A stretch of DNA of 64,000 nucleotides from Apostichopus japonicus (Eukaryota; Echinodermata; Holothuroidea; Aspidochirotida; Stichopodidae). Positions 12,301 through 32,643 of the stretch are shown in pieces (the first letter of the stretch is position 1; every line of letters begins with the position of its first letter). The notes under the pieces were generated by a model. That model had not been told where the DNA came from and made no database searches. It saw only the letters and a program-made list of their open reading frames with translations. The stretch spans positions 16,538,001 to 16,602,000 of the forward strand of contig NC_092569.1 of assembly GCF_037975245.1 (NCBI RefSeq). Reading direction: 5' to 3'. The translations under genes and the position numbers were made by a program.

Positions 12301-12973
12301 CTATGTTTGTACTATAGGATTGATGTACTAGCTTGGAAGTAAGTTAAAGATGGATTAAAGAAAAATTTCAATTAATCTTTGTTAAGGAATCTACAGTTAT
12401 ATCCTTACATATGATAATTATTTTCATGTTTATTGTTATAGTTTATTTGCTATGTTGGACGATATAATTAAATACCCGTTTGAAACGTGATCGTTTCCAC
12501 GATATATCGGCAAGTCATTGTCAATTTTAAATTGCTAATTGTATTCGTTAACAAAAGGAATTCTTATCGTTGTTTTAAGAAAATAACTAATAATTGAACC
12601 ACTTTTCAAACCTATCTCTATTTATGATATGGTGTAATCAAATTTCTTATGTTTTTTTTCGGGTGCATTAGGTAGTTCACAATGAGCACTCTACTTTCTT
12701 TCTTTTTTTGAAATAAGTACAAAATATCAATATTTTACAAACAGACAAATACATCAATTGAACACCGACAATAAATTCAAACACCATGGTAAAGAGAAAA
12801 TGAAAAATCATATTGAGTTTAACAATTATTGAGTTAGAAAATAATTTATCACAATTAAATATTCAACTTCAACTTGAATTTGTTAAAAGATAAAGGAAAC
12901 TTACAGTTTCTGCCTGAAAAGCTGGAAGTTGAGAGAAGAGTCCCAAAACACAAAATGTTAGGATGAACTGCAT
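6145..12973 (-). CDS. FReD-A: secreted fibrinogen-related domain protein (five exons)
   Basis: CDS = join of minus-strand exons 12905-12973, 10229-10274, 8660-8832, 7841-8111 and 6145-6395: 810 nt, 269 residues. Exon 1 encodes a signal peptide starting [13 protein letters not shown]. The 46-nt exon 2 encodes NVERENSGRNKRSTV with a furin-type site R32-N-K-R35. The FReD starts near YPRDC (C54) and runs through GGGWT/VFQRR across the exon 3/4 join to the terminal [12 protein letters not shown] calcium-site motif is at 205-207. The likely role is extracellular lectin-type recognition, for example of glycans or acetylated groups, inferred from the family. There is no collagen or coiled-coil stalk. 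Only three cysteines remain in the mature part (C54, C61, C86), and the pocket cysteines are absent. NNS (87-89) and NQS (196-198) are glycosylation sequons. Introns are 2,630, 1,396, 548 and 1,445 bp; intron 1 is 1.3-1.8 kb shorter than in B, C and D. Confidence 0.9.
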
Positions 12974-13130
12974 CTTGACGATTTTCTCTGGTCTTAACGA
13001 TCACAAATCTCAAGAAGGAATGAAGTAAACTTTCTGGCAGCGAACCAGTTCAACCACTTTATGAGCATACCCTGCGTTCTATGACGTGGTTGTTGACACG
13101 TGTCACCGAAGAGCTGATTAACCATTTACA
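12974..13130 (-). promoter_or_regulatory. FReD-A proximal promoter and 5' leader
   Basis: About 150 bp upstream of the ATG is strongly conserved among A, B, C and D, whereas the deep intron sequence is less so. It includes a palindromic E-box (ACACGTGT core, 13097-13102, 124 bp from the ATG), a CCACGTCAT element next to it, and GGTTAATCA further up. Here CATAAAG about 85 bp upstream could act as a weak TATA box. A full CRE palindrome TGACGTCA lies at 13669-13676, 696 bp upstream. The transcription start is unknown. The leader sequence ttaagaccagag...gtcaag directly precedes ATG. Confidence 0.5.
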
Positions 13131-13852
13131 TTTATACAAATTGTTATAACCTGGATGATCACGTAAATAAAAACATAATCTAACAGTTTTTCTATTGTCC
13201 CTTAAAGAGTAACATTTATAATAATTACTATTAGTCCATTTTTATAGCATTAATTGTATAGACGTAATGCGATATCAATTTAATGGTCATGTTAGTTATA
13301 TTACATTCATATACAATCTTAAACCAATTCAGAATATCTCTTTCGATAACACAAATTATATCGCATATATATTACACTCAGCTTATTAACCTTTCACCTA
13401 TAAGTATCTTCGTAAGTTTGAATCCTAACGTACTACTTTCAATTAACCGAGTTTCGTCTCCTGCAGCTTACCATCAATAGTTTAATGATGTTAAGGAAAC
13501 TCCTGTAGAGCCCATGAGCAGTGGGAAATTGAACTATATATCTACAACCAAGCCTTAGGATACCATTTAACAGTATCAAACCTCCATATCTATTAAAAAA
13601 AAAATCCAACTAACGTTCTCTACAAGTTGCCATGTTTTTGTGATATTACCCAGGATGCAACGTTTGCATGACGTCACACATGCACCTCGGCAGAGTTAGA
13701 CTTGCCGCTATGCAGATTCTCTCGTAGTACCGCTGCACACAAAACAACGCTGGCGTACGGTATATGCTGAAACTGCTAAACTATCAATAATTTTCAAATT
13801 ATTACAACGGTTGAACTGGACTTTATTATCCAGAAATTTAAAGAAAAATAAC

Positions 13853-14056
13853 TTAAGTTACCTTGTAGCCATCTTGCGTTCGATTTTGAGTAATGTATAC
13901 AGACGAGATGTAGCCTAGGCCTAAATAGTGTATCGTCCAATATCCACAATCGAAGTTCAGGTAACGAGTATAGTTACTATATAACTTAGTCATAGTAACA
14001 CTACTCGACATACTGTGACTGTGAGCATCACTTCGTCGATGAAAAGTATCGTTCAT
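13853..14056 (-). other. Conserved upstream open frame of unknown nature (A copy)
   Basis: A 67-codon frame starting MNDTFHRRSD and containing SSSVTMTKLYSNYTRYLN. Its end (GGCTACAAG followed by gtaact) resembles a splice donor. The sequence is conserved as DNA upstream of A, B, C and D. The frame is open in A and C (41732-42079), broken by a stop in B, and lacks the initiating ATG in D. It may be a decayed exon, a 5' untranslated or non-coding RNA segment, or a conserved regulatory block. I do not recognise a protein family. Confidence 0.3.
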
Positions 14057-14079
14057 TCGAGCAATTCAACATGACTGAG

Positions 14080-16110
14080 GCTCACATTATCCCAGATGAC
14101 TATTGCGTAGAACTGACTCCATCACCCTGACATAAGGTGCCACAAAGTATTAGTAATTTCAGAAGAAAGTGATCGAGCCATAGTTTAAAATTCGGAAGCA
14201 AACAATGACAATCACTGTGCGTCTGTGTTGACAGTCATCTTGCAAAATACCAATTTATTTATAAACGACATTAAGCGTACGTATGTATCTATCCTTCAAA
14301 ATTGGTTAAATATTCTACATTTACTTGAAGTATGAAGATGTTTAGTTATTACACCACTGGCAAGTTACTACCAATTTCAGCTTTCAATGTATCGATAACC
14401 GTCATAGTTACTGGCAAGTTTTATTAAAATGCTTAGAATCTTTTTTTCTTTCATCAGTAATCTCATTTACCCCTTGATTATCCTAGGAGTTTGCCAAGTC
14501 TATCTACATTTCAAATCAGTAAAGAAGCTCTCCTTTAAGCTTGTAAGATATTTTTTTCATCTATAAGAAACTCATCCGTACCAAGTTTCTTTTCGCCAGC
14601 CTGATGGGAAAAAATGAAATTTATATGCTCCCTTGTTCACTCTTTCCCACGTCTACTAGCTCCCTTGTCCATAACTGTCTTTTTGGATTATTGTATATAC
14701 ATGTTATATATGTATACTACGTATGTTAAGTGGTATGAAAAAAGCGGGCGCACTTTCTAATTCAAAATATAGGAAACCAAATTATTCAAGAACGACACAT
14801 TTATCGTCGGTGTGTTAAACTTTGTTTTATTACTTTTATCACGGACATGCTGAGTAACCATCTTAATATGAACTATAACATTATACCGTTAATAGAATCA
14901 CCCACTTCGAACATTGTCTTTTGCTTATTGTTTGGTATGAGAAAGAGCCCTTTCAATCAACTAGGTTTATAAATTAAAATGTCTCTACATGCAGACCATT
15001 ATTTCAGTTGCTTAGATGCAACCCAAAACACAATAGAAAAACTAACCGTTACAATTTTAAGGGATCCCATATATAACTAGTTTACAGTGTATCTTGTTTT
15101 TGTTTTGTTTTTGTGTGTCCGACAAGTCATGTTGTATATCATTTACGGATACGTTGCTTTTTATATGAGGTTTTAAAGAATTTATGTTGGTTTAGTAATT
15201 ATAACTATATAAAAAGATGCTGTAATAGTTACAATTTACCATTAAAAGGCGCATTCCAAACAATCTACTATTTTAAGGCGAATATTTTGAAATCCGGACT
15301 AACTATGGAATCATCGTGAGCACTCTTTTCTCCTGGTGTATAAGGTATTGCGAATTAGATTCTGCCTAAAGCGATCCTTTTACGATAATAATGAGATTTA
15401 CACGAAGTATTTTTTTGCCTCGATTCTGATTGTTTTATCGGTTAAAACTGGTAAAGGTGAGTACCCGTTACTTAGTTAAAACTGATGTGTGTTATTATTT
15501 CTTAACAACTGTTACATTTATGACTAGTTGCTACTGCAGTACACTTACAAACAGAAAATACTAAACACTCTCATCCTATGCATAATGATTAACTGGATAA
15601 CCAGACTACTTTAAAGGTTTCGCCAATAATTTCGTCTACATTTATTGGAAGACACTAAACTGCAAAACGCTTAAAATCTCCATGTTGAACCATCTTTACA
15701 ACGTCAGTTTGTAAGTTTTGCACAGTAGCATCTGCTGACAAGTCTAACATGTGTTACGGTGTTATAATATACTACACTAGATCTTCTGACTGTTTTGACC
15801 AAATGAAAGTTATAAGTTAATATTAGAGATTCCACTCTTATAAGTTGGTAATTTAGCCGCCAATCCATTTTTTAAAGTGTACATTAATCACATGAAATGA
15901 TCTACCGTAATGTCTACTGTAAAATTCGTCCACTGTGGGAAAACCTCTGCATAAGCTACAGTGTAGCACCACATGTGAAAGTTCCATTACCTTTATCTTC
16001 TCCACTTCTATCGTAACTATGTAAATGCAGACTTTTACAAATCTTTACGACCTTTTTTTATTGGTTATTAGTAACTTTATCCCCATGGTTGTACCGAGAT
16101 GTGCAAATAT
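14080..16110. other. Upstream spacer of FReD-A, type 1 5' flank
   Basis: No gene was recognised. This block is nearly identical to 54990-57070 upstream of FReD-D (for example gcgggcgcactttctaattc near 14743 and 55630) and differs from the flank of B and C beyond roughly 14330. Short open frames are present without recognisable content. Confidence 0.6.
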
Positions 16111-16111
16111 C

Positions 16112-16771
16112 TTATAGATCAAGATCGAATTTTGAGTTCAAATCATTGTATAAGGTATGGGAATCAATTCCATGCATTTTAAGCTCTTCAGAGTCAAATA
16201 GGTTACTTAGAGTGTTCGTTATTGCATAATAATCTCCCGCGAGATAGATCAAGGCACCACTGTACATATATATGAATGGAACGCAATCGTTGGCGATGAC
16301 ATCAAACATATCCGGATCATCCGGGTATTTAGAATTCTCGTGTGGTATGTAGGTACCACCCATACTCACTTGGTAACCAACGACGCTATAGTCAATCGCT
16401 GTCAACAATGTTGTATCTAAACGAGATATCTGAGAGTACCTGGTAATTGCCGGACAAAGAGGATTCAATTAACAATGCAATCCCGAAAATTCAGCCGTAT
16501 TGGAATTTGTTCGCGGGCTTCGTAGCAGGAACAATCGAAAAACCCGGAAAGTTAGTAGGATCAATCTCCTCAGTGTTAGTTTACAAACATTAAAACAAAA
16601 CATTTCAAATTTCTTGATATACTCTGGTAGAATATTACGGTCGATTTTGCTTCTCACTCCGCAACCGTTCAGGCTTAGAATACGAATAGATTTAGATGGT
16701 GAATGCCTAGTATGATCAGTACAGGGTGGTTCCTTGAGTAATGTTTTACAAACAATATCTGTAGAATCCAA
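16112..16771 (-). pseudogene. Degraded endonuclease/exonuclease/phosphatase domain of a non-LTR retrotransposon (copy in A/B spacer)
   Basis: Two adjoining minus-strand frames together recall an EEP-type endonuclease. The first (16469-16771) has SIRILSLNGCGVRSKI followed by PEYIKKFEMFCF, like the N-terminal strand and helix of LINE endonucleases. The second (16112-16468) has a GGTYIPHENSKYPDDPD stretch and ALIYLAGDYYAITNTL, which matches the usual GDFN-(A/T) catalytic strand with the Asn lost. The frames are separated by a stop and shift, and no reverse transcriptase follows. The remnant occurs again at 57077-57725, so it was already present before duplication of the spacer. Confidence 0.6.
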
Positions 16772-16913
16772 GGTTGAAGGCCAGAGATCCTATAACAAGT
16801 TGTAAAGTTGTAGTTCCTTCACTTTATCATCGCTCAAATGCAGTTTCAAAATATCCTTAGCCGAATCTGAAGATCAATTAATACGAACAAAATCGTTAGT
16901 ACTACTAATGATC

Positions 16914-17030
16914 AACCCGAGGTACTGTTATGATCCGCAGTCAGTCACTGCAACTTGTCATGTTTCGTGGAACTAGTTAGACGGATATGACAGCGCTCGC
17001 TGTTAATTTTAGGCGTGTTTAGAGATATCC
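16914..17030. repeat. Unit-junction repeat at the A/B boundary (short form)
   Basis: The sequence ggtactgttatgatccgcag and the following about 90 bp recur at 29533 onward and 57870 onward, and in truncated form at the window start. To its left lies the 5' flank of one unit, to its right the 3' region of the next. This copy ends near gatatcccc and joins directly to aattagcaatttcaagagtc, which in the D/E spacer occurs only about 490 bp later (58471). Confidence 0.65.
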
Positions 17031-18136
17031 CCAATTAATTAGCAATTTCAAGAGTCGGTGCTCGGTGAAGGATCTTACACGTTGTTTTAAAGACAAGAAA
17101 GTATATTTAAATAAGTATTCATCCTCTTTAGTGATATAGGTTGGTGAATGAGATGTTTGCAACTCATGGTACGTATTTTGAGTTCAACATAGTCATAAAA
17201 GCATTTTGCTTTCTTATTCAACTTTATATGTTGTTTCAATTCCAACGTAACAAAATCCTTTCGTCTTCTCGCCTGTGATCATGATACCACTATTATGTAT
17301 GGCTACGAATTGAATACTTTAGAATGGAATATTTTAATATGTTCATACGGTGAGAGAACAATGTCTTACTTTAAAAGATATGTTCGTGTATAAGTTGAGG
17401 ATTACGTTGAAAATTGGCAAGTACAGGAAAAAAAATGTTGGACTGCTTTATCGATTTGATTGATTTTTTTTTAAATGATAATTCGATGTCATAGGACTAC
17501 ATGAGAAATTAAGAAAATATTACTGGCATGTACGGAAATGTATTGTTTGTGAGTAATTATGCACTTCACGGTAATTAGATCTAACGTAACATTCTATCGC
17601 TGACTCCAAACAAGTAACTCGAATTCTTGCATGGTTACAGCACGGACCCCACACATTTTTTTTATTGTACTGGGCCGTAGTGGCTGGGGCAAGGGGGGGG
17701 GGTGGGGTGTGACCAATAAGTTAAGTCGTGCAGGGCTGCGGTCAGGTTTTTCTGGAACGGTAGATAGGGGTGGAGGAGAGAAAGATTGCTAAGAGCAAAA
17801 CCTGTAAACTGGAGGATGTGGATAACGGTTTTTTTTTCTGTAGCTTATATATTGGGCGTTATTCTCGATTACTCTCGATCTCATTTTAGTAAAGAAAACA
17901 ATACAATTTGCATAAAAACGCTCGATAAATGCCACAATGGTTCACAATGAAAAAAACTCAAGATGGACGAGTCTGGAAATAATTGTATTCATCTTCCTTT
18001 AATAATCATCATTCAATGTTATAAAAATTATAAGGATTTGTTGTTACGTTAATAGTCCAATATTTCACAAGTCTAGAGTATATGACGATGATACAATGTT
18101 TGGTTATCAAACTAGTTGCTGTTTACGGTCGATGTA
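17031..18136. other. Intergenic region downstream of FReD-B
   Basis: No gene was recognised. It aligns with 58474-59588 beyond FReD-E and partly with 45090-46228 beyond FReD-D. It contains a G-rich stretch (17692-17706). ATTAAA on the minus strand (17998-18003) is a candidate polyadenylation signal about 135 nt past the stop of FReD-B, shared with E (59448-59453) but not with D. Confidence 0.5.
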
Positions 18137-26398
<8,262 letters not shown>

Positions 26399-26560
26399 CG
26401 CGACGATTTGTTCTGGTCTTAACGATCGCAAATCTCAAGAAGGAATGAAGTAAACTTTCTGGCAGCGAACCAGTTCAACCACTTTCTGAGCATACCCTGC
26501 GTACTATGACGTGGTTGTTAACACGTGTCACCGAAGAGCTGATTAACCATTTACATTTAT
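26399..26560 (-). promoter_or_regulatory. FReD-B proximal promoter and 5' leader
   Basis: Conserved with the other copies. The E-box CACGTG is at 26522-26527, 124 bp from the ATG, with CCACGTCAT adjacent. The TATA-like CATAAAG of A and D reads CAGAAAG here. A CRE palindrome is at 27113-27120, 715 bp upstream. Confidence 0.45.
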
Positions 26561-27299
26561 ATTATTTGTTATAACCTGCATGATCACGTAAATAATAACA
26601 CAAGCTAACAGTTTTTATATTGTCCCTTAAAGAGTAAAACTTATGACACTTACTAACTGTCCATTTTTATAGCTTTGATTGTATAGACGTAATGCGATGT
26701 TGCTTAAATGGTCACATCAGTTATAATACATTCATATGCAATCTCAAACCAATTCAAAATATCTCTTTCGATTACACAAATAATATCGCATACATATTAC
26801 ACTCAGCTAATTACCCTTACACCTATAAGTACCTCCGTAAGTTTCAGTCCTAACTTACTACTTTCAAATAACTGAATTCGTCTCCTGTAGCTTACCATCA
26901 ACAGTAGTATGATGTTAAGGAACTGCTGTAAAGCCCCTTAAGCAGTGCAAAAAATTCAAATATATATCTACAATCAAGACTTAGGATACAATGTTACAGT
27001 ATCAAACCTCCATATCTAGGGAAATACGAGTTTTTTTTATTTACAAAATCGCACCTACGATCTTTGCAGGATACCATGTTTTTTATGAAAATACCCAGGA
27101 TGCAAGTTTGCATGACGTCACACATGTACATCGGCAGGGTTAGACATGGCGCTATGCAGATTCTCTTGTAGTACCGCTACACAAAAAACAACGCTCGCGT
27201 TCGGTGTATGCCGAAACTGCTAAACTATTACTGATTTTCAAATTAATACAACGGTTGAATTGGACTTTATTATACAGAAATATAAAGAATAATAACTTA

Positions 27300-27510
27300 A
27301 GTCACCCTGTATACATCTTGCGTTCGATTTTGAGTAATGTATACAGACGAGATGTAGCCTAGGCCTAACTAGTGTATCGTCCAATATCCACAATCGAAGT
27401 TCAGGTAACGAGTATAGTTACTATATAACTTAGTCATAGTAACACTACTCGACATACTGTGACTGCGATCATCACTTCGTCGATGAAAAGTATCGTTCAT
27501 TCGAGTAATT
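27300..27510 (-). other. Conserved upstream frame, interrupted (B copy)
   Basis: Homologous to the MNDTF frame upstream of A. The ATG and first part are kept, but CACTAT (His-Tyr) reads CACTAG here, giving a stop within the WTIH segment. It probably does not encode a protein in this copy. Confidence 0.4.
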
Positions 27511-27539
27511 CAACATGACTGAGGCCCACATTTTCCCAG

Positions 27540-29530
27540 GTGAATATTGCGTAGAACTGACTACATCACCCCGACATAAGGTGCGACACAAAAATAGAAA
27601 TTTAAAAAAAAAAAGTGATTGAGCCGTAGTTTAGAATTCGAAAGCAAACAATGACAATCACTGTGCGTCTGTGTTGTGGGTCATCTTTCAAAATACCAAT
27701 TTACGCAAATTTATTTATAAACGACATTCAGCGTACGTATGCATTTGTCATTCAAAATTGGTTAAATGTTTTACATTTACGTAAAGGTTAAAGGTGTTTA
27801 AAAAATTTTTAAATAAATATTCTAAAGTCTTACAAGTTGTGTAAAAATGAACTATGTAAATAGTTTTTAAGTTGGCAACGTATTTTCAGGAACTCTCTCA
27901 GATGCATGTTTGACGTCGTAAACAGCTGATTGTCTGCCTCCCTCTCCTCCAATATGGAGGATAAGGGCGGAGAAGGGGATAAGGGCGCATAAGGGCGAAT
28001 AAGGGCGGGGAATTTTTTATTTATTTTATTTGTTATTCAATGAAGTCGTAAAGGAATAACATGATAAAGTTCATTATTGTTGGCGTAAATATGTATACTA
28101 AAAATATGTGAAGAGTCAATCAGGCAGTATTGCTCCCCAATATGGTTAGTTTATACAAGGAGAAGGATTTATGTTTTTATGTGAGTGTCTTTGTGAAGTT
28201 ACCCTTACTACCAACATGTTACAAAGGCAATGGAAGGGAGTTCTTTTAATGAATGGAATTAATTACGTAGGACGACATCAATCATATCATACAATGTACA
28301 GTATGTGTACAGTAAACCTCTGAACATCGATGAGAATATGGCAGTAGAGATCGAATTATCTTCTAGTTGGTCTTATTAAACAGTTGCCTTGAATTTAATG
28401 CCGAAACTGACTTTCTTTTCATCTTTTTATGTGCGTAATCTTGATATCGACTTGTGTCGGCTATTCTCCTTTATGACCGCTGAGAATGATGAAAACTTTT
28501 TATCAATTGTTGCCTGTCACAAAGACATACAAACACGTGGTCTGAGCATTCAGTGGTTGTAGAAGACGTGTGTAGTGCTGCGTAAGAAGAGAAGCAATGT
28601 GATAGCCAGAGTAGATTACGTCAACAGGAAAGATAAAGGAAATCATCCCCTGTAAAATGATATGCTAGACAACAGAGAGATTACTTTAAGATTGTTTGTC
28701 GCCAGTTATGTTGGCGTATGACATATCGGCATGAAACTTCTGTTTTTAGACATCATACTTCAAGATAGCTGTATGAGGTCGCTGTATAACTTACTCCTAG
28801 TCGATACTCATAAACAACAACTTTATAATAAGGGCTTTGATAAGACAAGGATGTATACAATCAAACAATATGTGCGTGAACCTTACGTCATATTAATTTT
28901 ACAATAGGATATTGATGTTTGCATGTGATCTATAAAAAGACTTAATTCAACCTCAGATAAGCACCTACATTGACGGCAAATCATTGGTAAAGACATTAAA
29001 GTCCCATCTACATTCGATTTCGACGGTATACATATTCCTTTTATTTCTTGGTGGGGGAGGAGGATATGAGGGGGGATGGACGGGGAGGGGAGGGGAATAG
29101 ACGAATGTATAATGTAGTCAATGGGCACATTCGCTAGATCTCTTCGGATCAGCCAACATGTTAAGAAAAAAGCCCATCGTCATGATTTGTGGTTATTTAC
29201 TACTCAATCGTACAAAAAGAAGTTGTCGAGTTAGGGATCGGTTACTTTGTGTTTATAATGGACTGCATAACGGGCTTGATATGATAATCGCAGTATCTAA
29301 CTAACCGCATTCACTTTCAAATACAGATAAAATAGTGGGAAATTTGGTAACATTCATATTGTCTAGTTAAAGGTTCCACTTGTGTGCATTTTTGCCTACG
29401 AAAAACAAGTGCTCTGTGTAAACACAAATGCTTAAAACAGTTAGTGTAACTGGAATTTTCGAAAATATGTTTCAAAAGAGCTCTTAGTCCATAGTTACTC
29501 CAGAAATAGTTTATAATATTAATGTTCAAC
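27540..29530. other. Upstream spacer of FReD-B, type 2 5' flank
   Basis: No gene was recognised. From about 27790 it matches 42370-43225 and 43830-43940 upstream of FReD-C (for example gttacccttactaccaacat near 28198 and 42750), not the A/D flank. It contains an AAGGGCG minisatellite and a purine-rich G tract (29050-29097). The minus-strand open frame at 28883-29128 is mostly simple-sequence derived. Confidence 0.55.
27961..28011 (+). repeat. ATAAGGGCG minisatellite
   Basis: Four copies of a 9-10-bp unit ATAAGGGCG(G/C/A) with one AGAAGGGG variant. The matching place upstream of FReD-C (42536-42562) has only about two units. Confidence 0.8.
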
Positions 29531-29870
29531 TCCCGGTACTGTTATGATCTGCAGTCAGTCAATGCAAGTCAGTGCAAGTTTCGAGGAACTAGATAGGATC
29601 GATATAATAGCGCCCTCTATTAAGTATGGTTGTGGCTGGAGAGCCCCATTGAATTTTCAAGTGCTTACTGCTGTCGATACTTTGCAGCTCTGACTTTTTT
29701 GAGGGGCTCTTCTCAAACAGTGATATTCTTACGGCGATACGAATTGCATTTGGTTTATTATTATTATTATTATAATTATTATTATTATTATATTGGTAAT
29801 TGTATTGTTGCAAAGGTAATGATATAAAAGGAAAGACCACTCAATATTCATTTGAGTTTCTGCAAAGTAA
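29531..29870. repeat. Unit-junction repeat at the B/C boundary (uninterrupted form)
   Basis: This copy reads through from ggtactgttatgatctgcag to gatataatagcgccctctat, without the transposon found in the copy at the window start. It includes the single pre-insertion ATAGGATC (29593-29600). Its right part (29611-29870) aligns with 3966-4210 and loosely, on the same strand, with 58255-58400. Confidence 0.7.
29755..29792 (+). repeat. TTA/ATT trinucleotide microsatellite
   Basis: Roughly twelve TTA/ATT units within the junction repeat. The aligned segment near 4106-4120 is a short T/TTA stretch, so it expanded in this copy. Confidence 0.8.
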
Positions 29871-31274
29871 ACATGGTTTGAAATTAACATTAAATGTAAT
29901 ACACAAGTTTAATAATATGAAAGTAAATCAATTGGCAAATTACGGAAAGTAGTCGTGTTGCGGCGTATATAAAGCATTGAATGGTTAAAACCCTTTGGTA
30001 AGATAAATTAATTTCAATTAGTTTTGTTTTAAGCAAAGAACTAAGCTACCAGGAATTTTAGAGCTAAACTAAAACGGAATTTAAAACTTGCAAATTTGTT
30101 TATTGTTTTGTCTGATGTTATGGCTATTAAACAATCTTATAAAAATGAAGGTCGAGTGACAATATGACATTGTTTAGTAACAGGGGTAGGGTAAGATGCA
30201 GGTTGCCCCCTCCTCCTTACTTATTGCTATTGTGATCGACAGTGGTAATGCGACGCCCCGTCTGCGCATTTGCTACACCTACGGATGAACTCAAAAGCCA
30301 TTTGCGGGATCGCTCTGGTTTATCAATTGAATTAGAAAACAAGAGTTTCAGATAATCAAATGATGGAATTTTTAGTCACATTTCTCTTTGTAAACCTTGA
30401 AGTATCTTTTACAAATATGGCATATTCACGAAATCCCTCCCCTCTAAATTTACGAAATGTATTGAATTTCTATCTGGGAACCCTACGCTAAATAATAAAT
30501 TAAAAGATTCCCCCAGTGACTTGGGTAGTGACTTGCATGGGACAGTGGTGAATCGAGGATTCCACAAAGGAAGGAGTGCTGCCCTGGTGTCATTAAAGCC
30601 GTCTCCTGTTCAGGGATTTTGTTGTTTTTTAACAATCAAAGAATGAACAATTCAGACGCCAAAGAGTGCATTCTGATACATATTAAGACAAATTAAATAA
30701 ATACAAGTAGTGCTAAATGCCAGTTTTTGCTAACAAATATTTCGTATGATATTGAAAAAAAAGATGGGTGGACAGCCGTATAGAAGTAACTCAATTCTTC
30801 TCCAACTGAATAAGGAAAGTACCACGAATGATCCATTTACCCCGACTGACCATCTAAGGTAGAGATGGGGAGGGGGGGGGGGGGTGAGGGCATGGTCTCT
30901 GTGAGCGATTATTATAAATTACGCTCCTACCTCAAATGGAAGAAGTGTGTTATATGTTTTTCTTAGCTAAGTTAACGCTCACCAAACTTCAATGTAAGTC
31001 CAGCATGTTCAAGGTTTTAACACGTGATATTTCTGCTCTTCTTGTGACTTGAAACTCCGAAATAGCTGGGTCTACTTCAAATAATTCTCCTTTTGTCTTA
31101 CACACATACTAATTGTTAAACTACTGTTTCAATAGACACTATATATTTGTATTGGTAACTGGCACGTTGGCTATACATGGCACGTAATTTTATATTCTCA
31201 AATGAAAATGTTTAGCCGCGACGAAGCCGAAAGGTTGTTCATTAAATCCCTTGAATCGACACAATTTCCTCAAT

Positions 31275-31930
31275 TATGTTCGATATGTTAATGTACTTTA
31301 AAATGCAATAATCCAGAAACAAGCAAAGATAAACAAGATTTAGTATTTAATATTGAATGATATCTTCATTTCGATGTAGTTTTAGCTAAATCAATTAATG
31401 CTCTTGCGGATGGTTATCTATTACTATTTATATCAACATTTTATATGGTAAAGGGTTTACTACGATTAACTGTCAAGTACTGTGTTAACAGTTATATTGA
31501 TACTAACCTTAATAAGGATCATATTCACAGGTGTGTCAAAGTGTCTTTATTTCTGTATCTATGGGGAGGGGGGGGGGGGGGGAGTGGTAAGGGATGTAAA
31601 ATACATACTTATAGGCAAAATCGTTTTTTTTTGTAAAGAAATTTATAGACTGGCTGCTTTCCAATAAATGTATCCCATGTTATGAGTTTCGTTTTGTTAT
31701 GTGGAGTAAGGAATGTACCTTAAGTGATGAAATTTCATCAATTATGTTCAAATCGTTAATGTACTCTAAAATGCAATTATCCAGAAACAAGCAAATATAA
31801 ACATGATCATATTGAATGATTTTTGAATTCCATGTTATTTTTGGCAAATTTATTGATACTTAGGCGGATGGTTATTTATTACTTACACTTTGGTAAGTTG
31901 TATGGTAATTTAACAGTTACATTCACTATA
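31275..31930 (+). repeat. Local direct duplication downstream of FReD-C
   Basis: The segment starting gttaatgtact.taaaatgcaa at about 31288 recurs at about 31756 with the same order of motifs (agaaacaagcaaa.ataaaca, attgaatgat, gcggatggttat). The equivalent region beyond FReD-A (5563-5700) has only one copy, so the duplication is specific to this unit or was lost in A. Confidence 0.6.
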
Positions 31931-31934
31931 ACCT

Positions 31935-32306
31935 TTAAGGGTGTGAAGACTCGCGCAAAAAGAAACGTCTAATGCCGGTAATCTGACCTAGGTTCGAATG
32001 AGGTGTAACAGAAGTGTTAGACACCACCATCGATCCCCCAAAACACACACACAGCTTGCTACCATGGGTAATTAGAGACTAGTCTACAGTCAGTAAATAC
32101 AGCTGCGGTCAATACCCACAGCACAGTGTACAAACTATACAGCGATGGACATCTCAGGTCCAGCTAAAGATAACAAGGTATCATGTTTCATTACTGTACT
32201 GTCTGCATTTTGTAGCGACACGAACAAAACGTCACTTGCAAGCAACGGGAAGTTAACTTTTTCAGATGGCCGCACGCGGTTTGGGGCGAGTCTTCAATGC
32301 CTTTAA
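31935..32306. mobile_element. Miniature inverted-repeat element with TTAA ends, copy 2
   Basis: It matches 2177-2542 over its full length (for example aatgccggtaatctgaccta and cggtttggggcgagtcttca) with scattered substitutions and small indels. TTAA flanks both ends (31935-31938 and 32303-32306). It is absent from the homologous region beyond FReD-A. Confidence 0.75.
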
Positions 32307-32482
32307 AGATACCATGAATGTTTATCAGAGTAACTATTTTCTACAGGGGGGGGGGGGAGGGGGCAAGCTGCTTTCAATTAAAGGTGCTAACATTATTATC
32401 TTCGTCATCAGCTTACTGCTGTTTAAATATTCAACACACACAGGACAAAGGATTTACACTCAGGGTGGATAATTACCTGACA

Positions 32483-32488
32483 TTTATT
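32483..32488 (-). promoter_or_regulatory. Putative polyadenylation signal of FReD-C
   Basis: AATAAA on the minus strand, 156-161 nt beyond the stop codon, matching the position of the FReD-A signal. Confidence 0.45.
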
Positions 32489-32643
32489 CAAAAAATATTA
32501 TCAAGAAGCAGTTATCGGTTTTGACAGAGAGATATATTTAAAGTTGTTCGTCAAGTTAAATTTTCGTTCATTGTATTACAAAGTTGTAAGTTCATTTTTC
32601 TAGAAGCACTCATTGATTGATGTTGCTGTCTGCGGCTGATGTA

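Larger units (their letters stand above)
29871..32482. other. Intergenic region downstream of FReD-C
   Basis: It aligns with 4210-5988 beyond FReD-A and is longer because of a local duplication, a miniature element (31935-32306) and a short insertion near 30935-31015. It has several G runs (30867-30884, 31568-31582, 32346-32363). No gene was recognised. Confidence 0.55.

Noticed and set aside
28883-29128. Minus-strand frame with CRQC and a following His, suggestive of a zinc finger
   Set aside because: Only part of a C2H2 pattern is present, the second His is missing, and the N-terminal half is simple-sequence derived.
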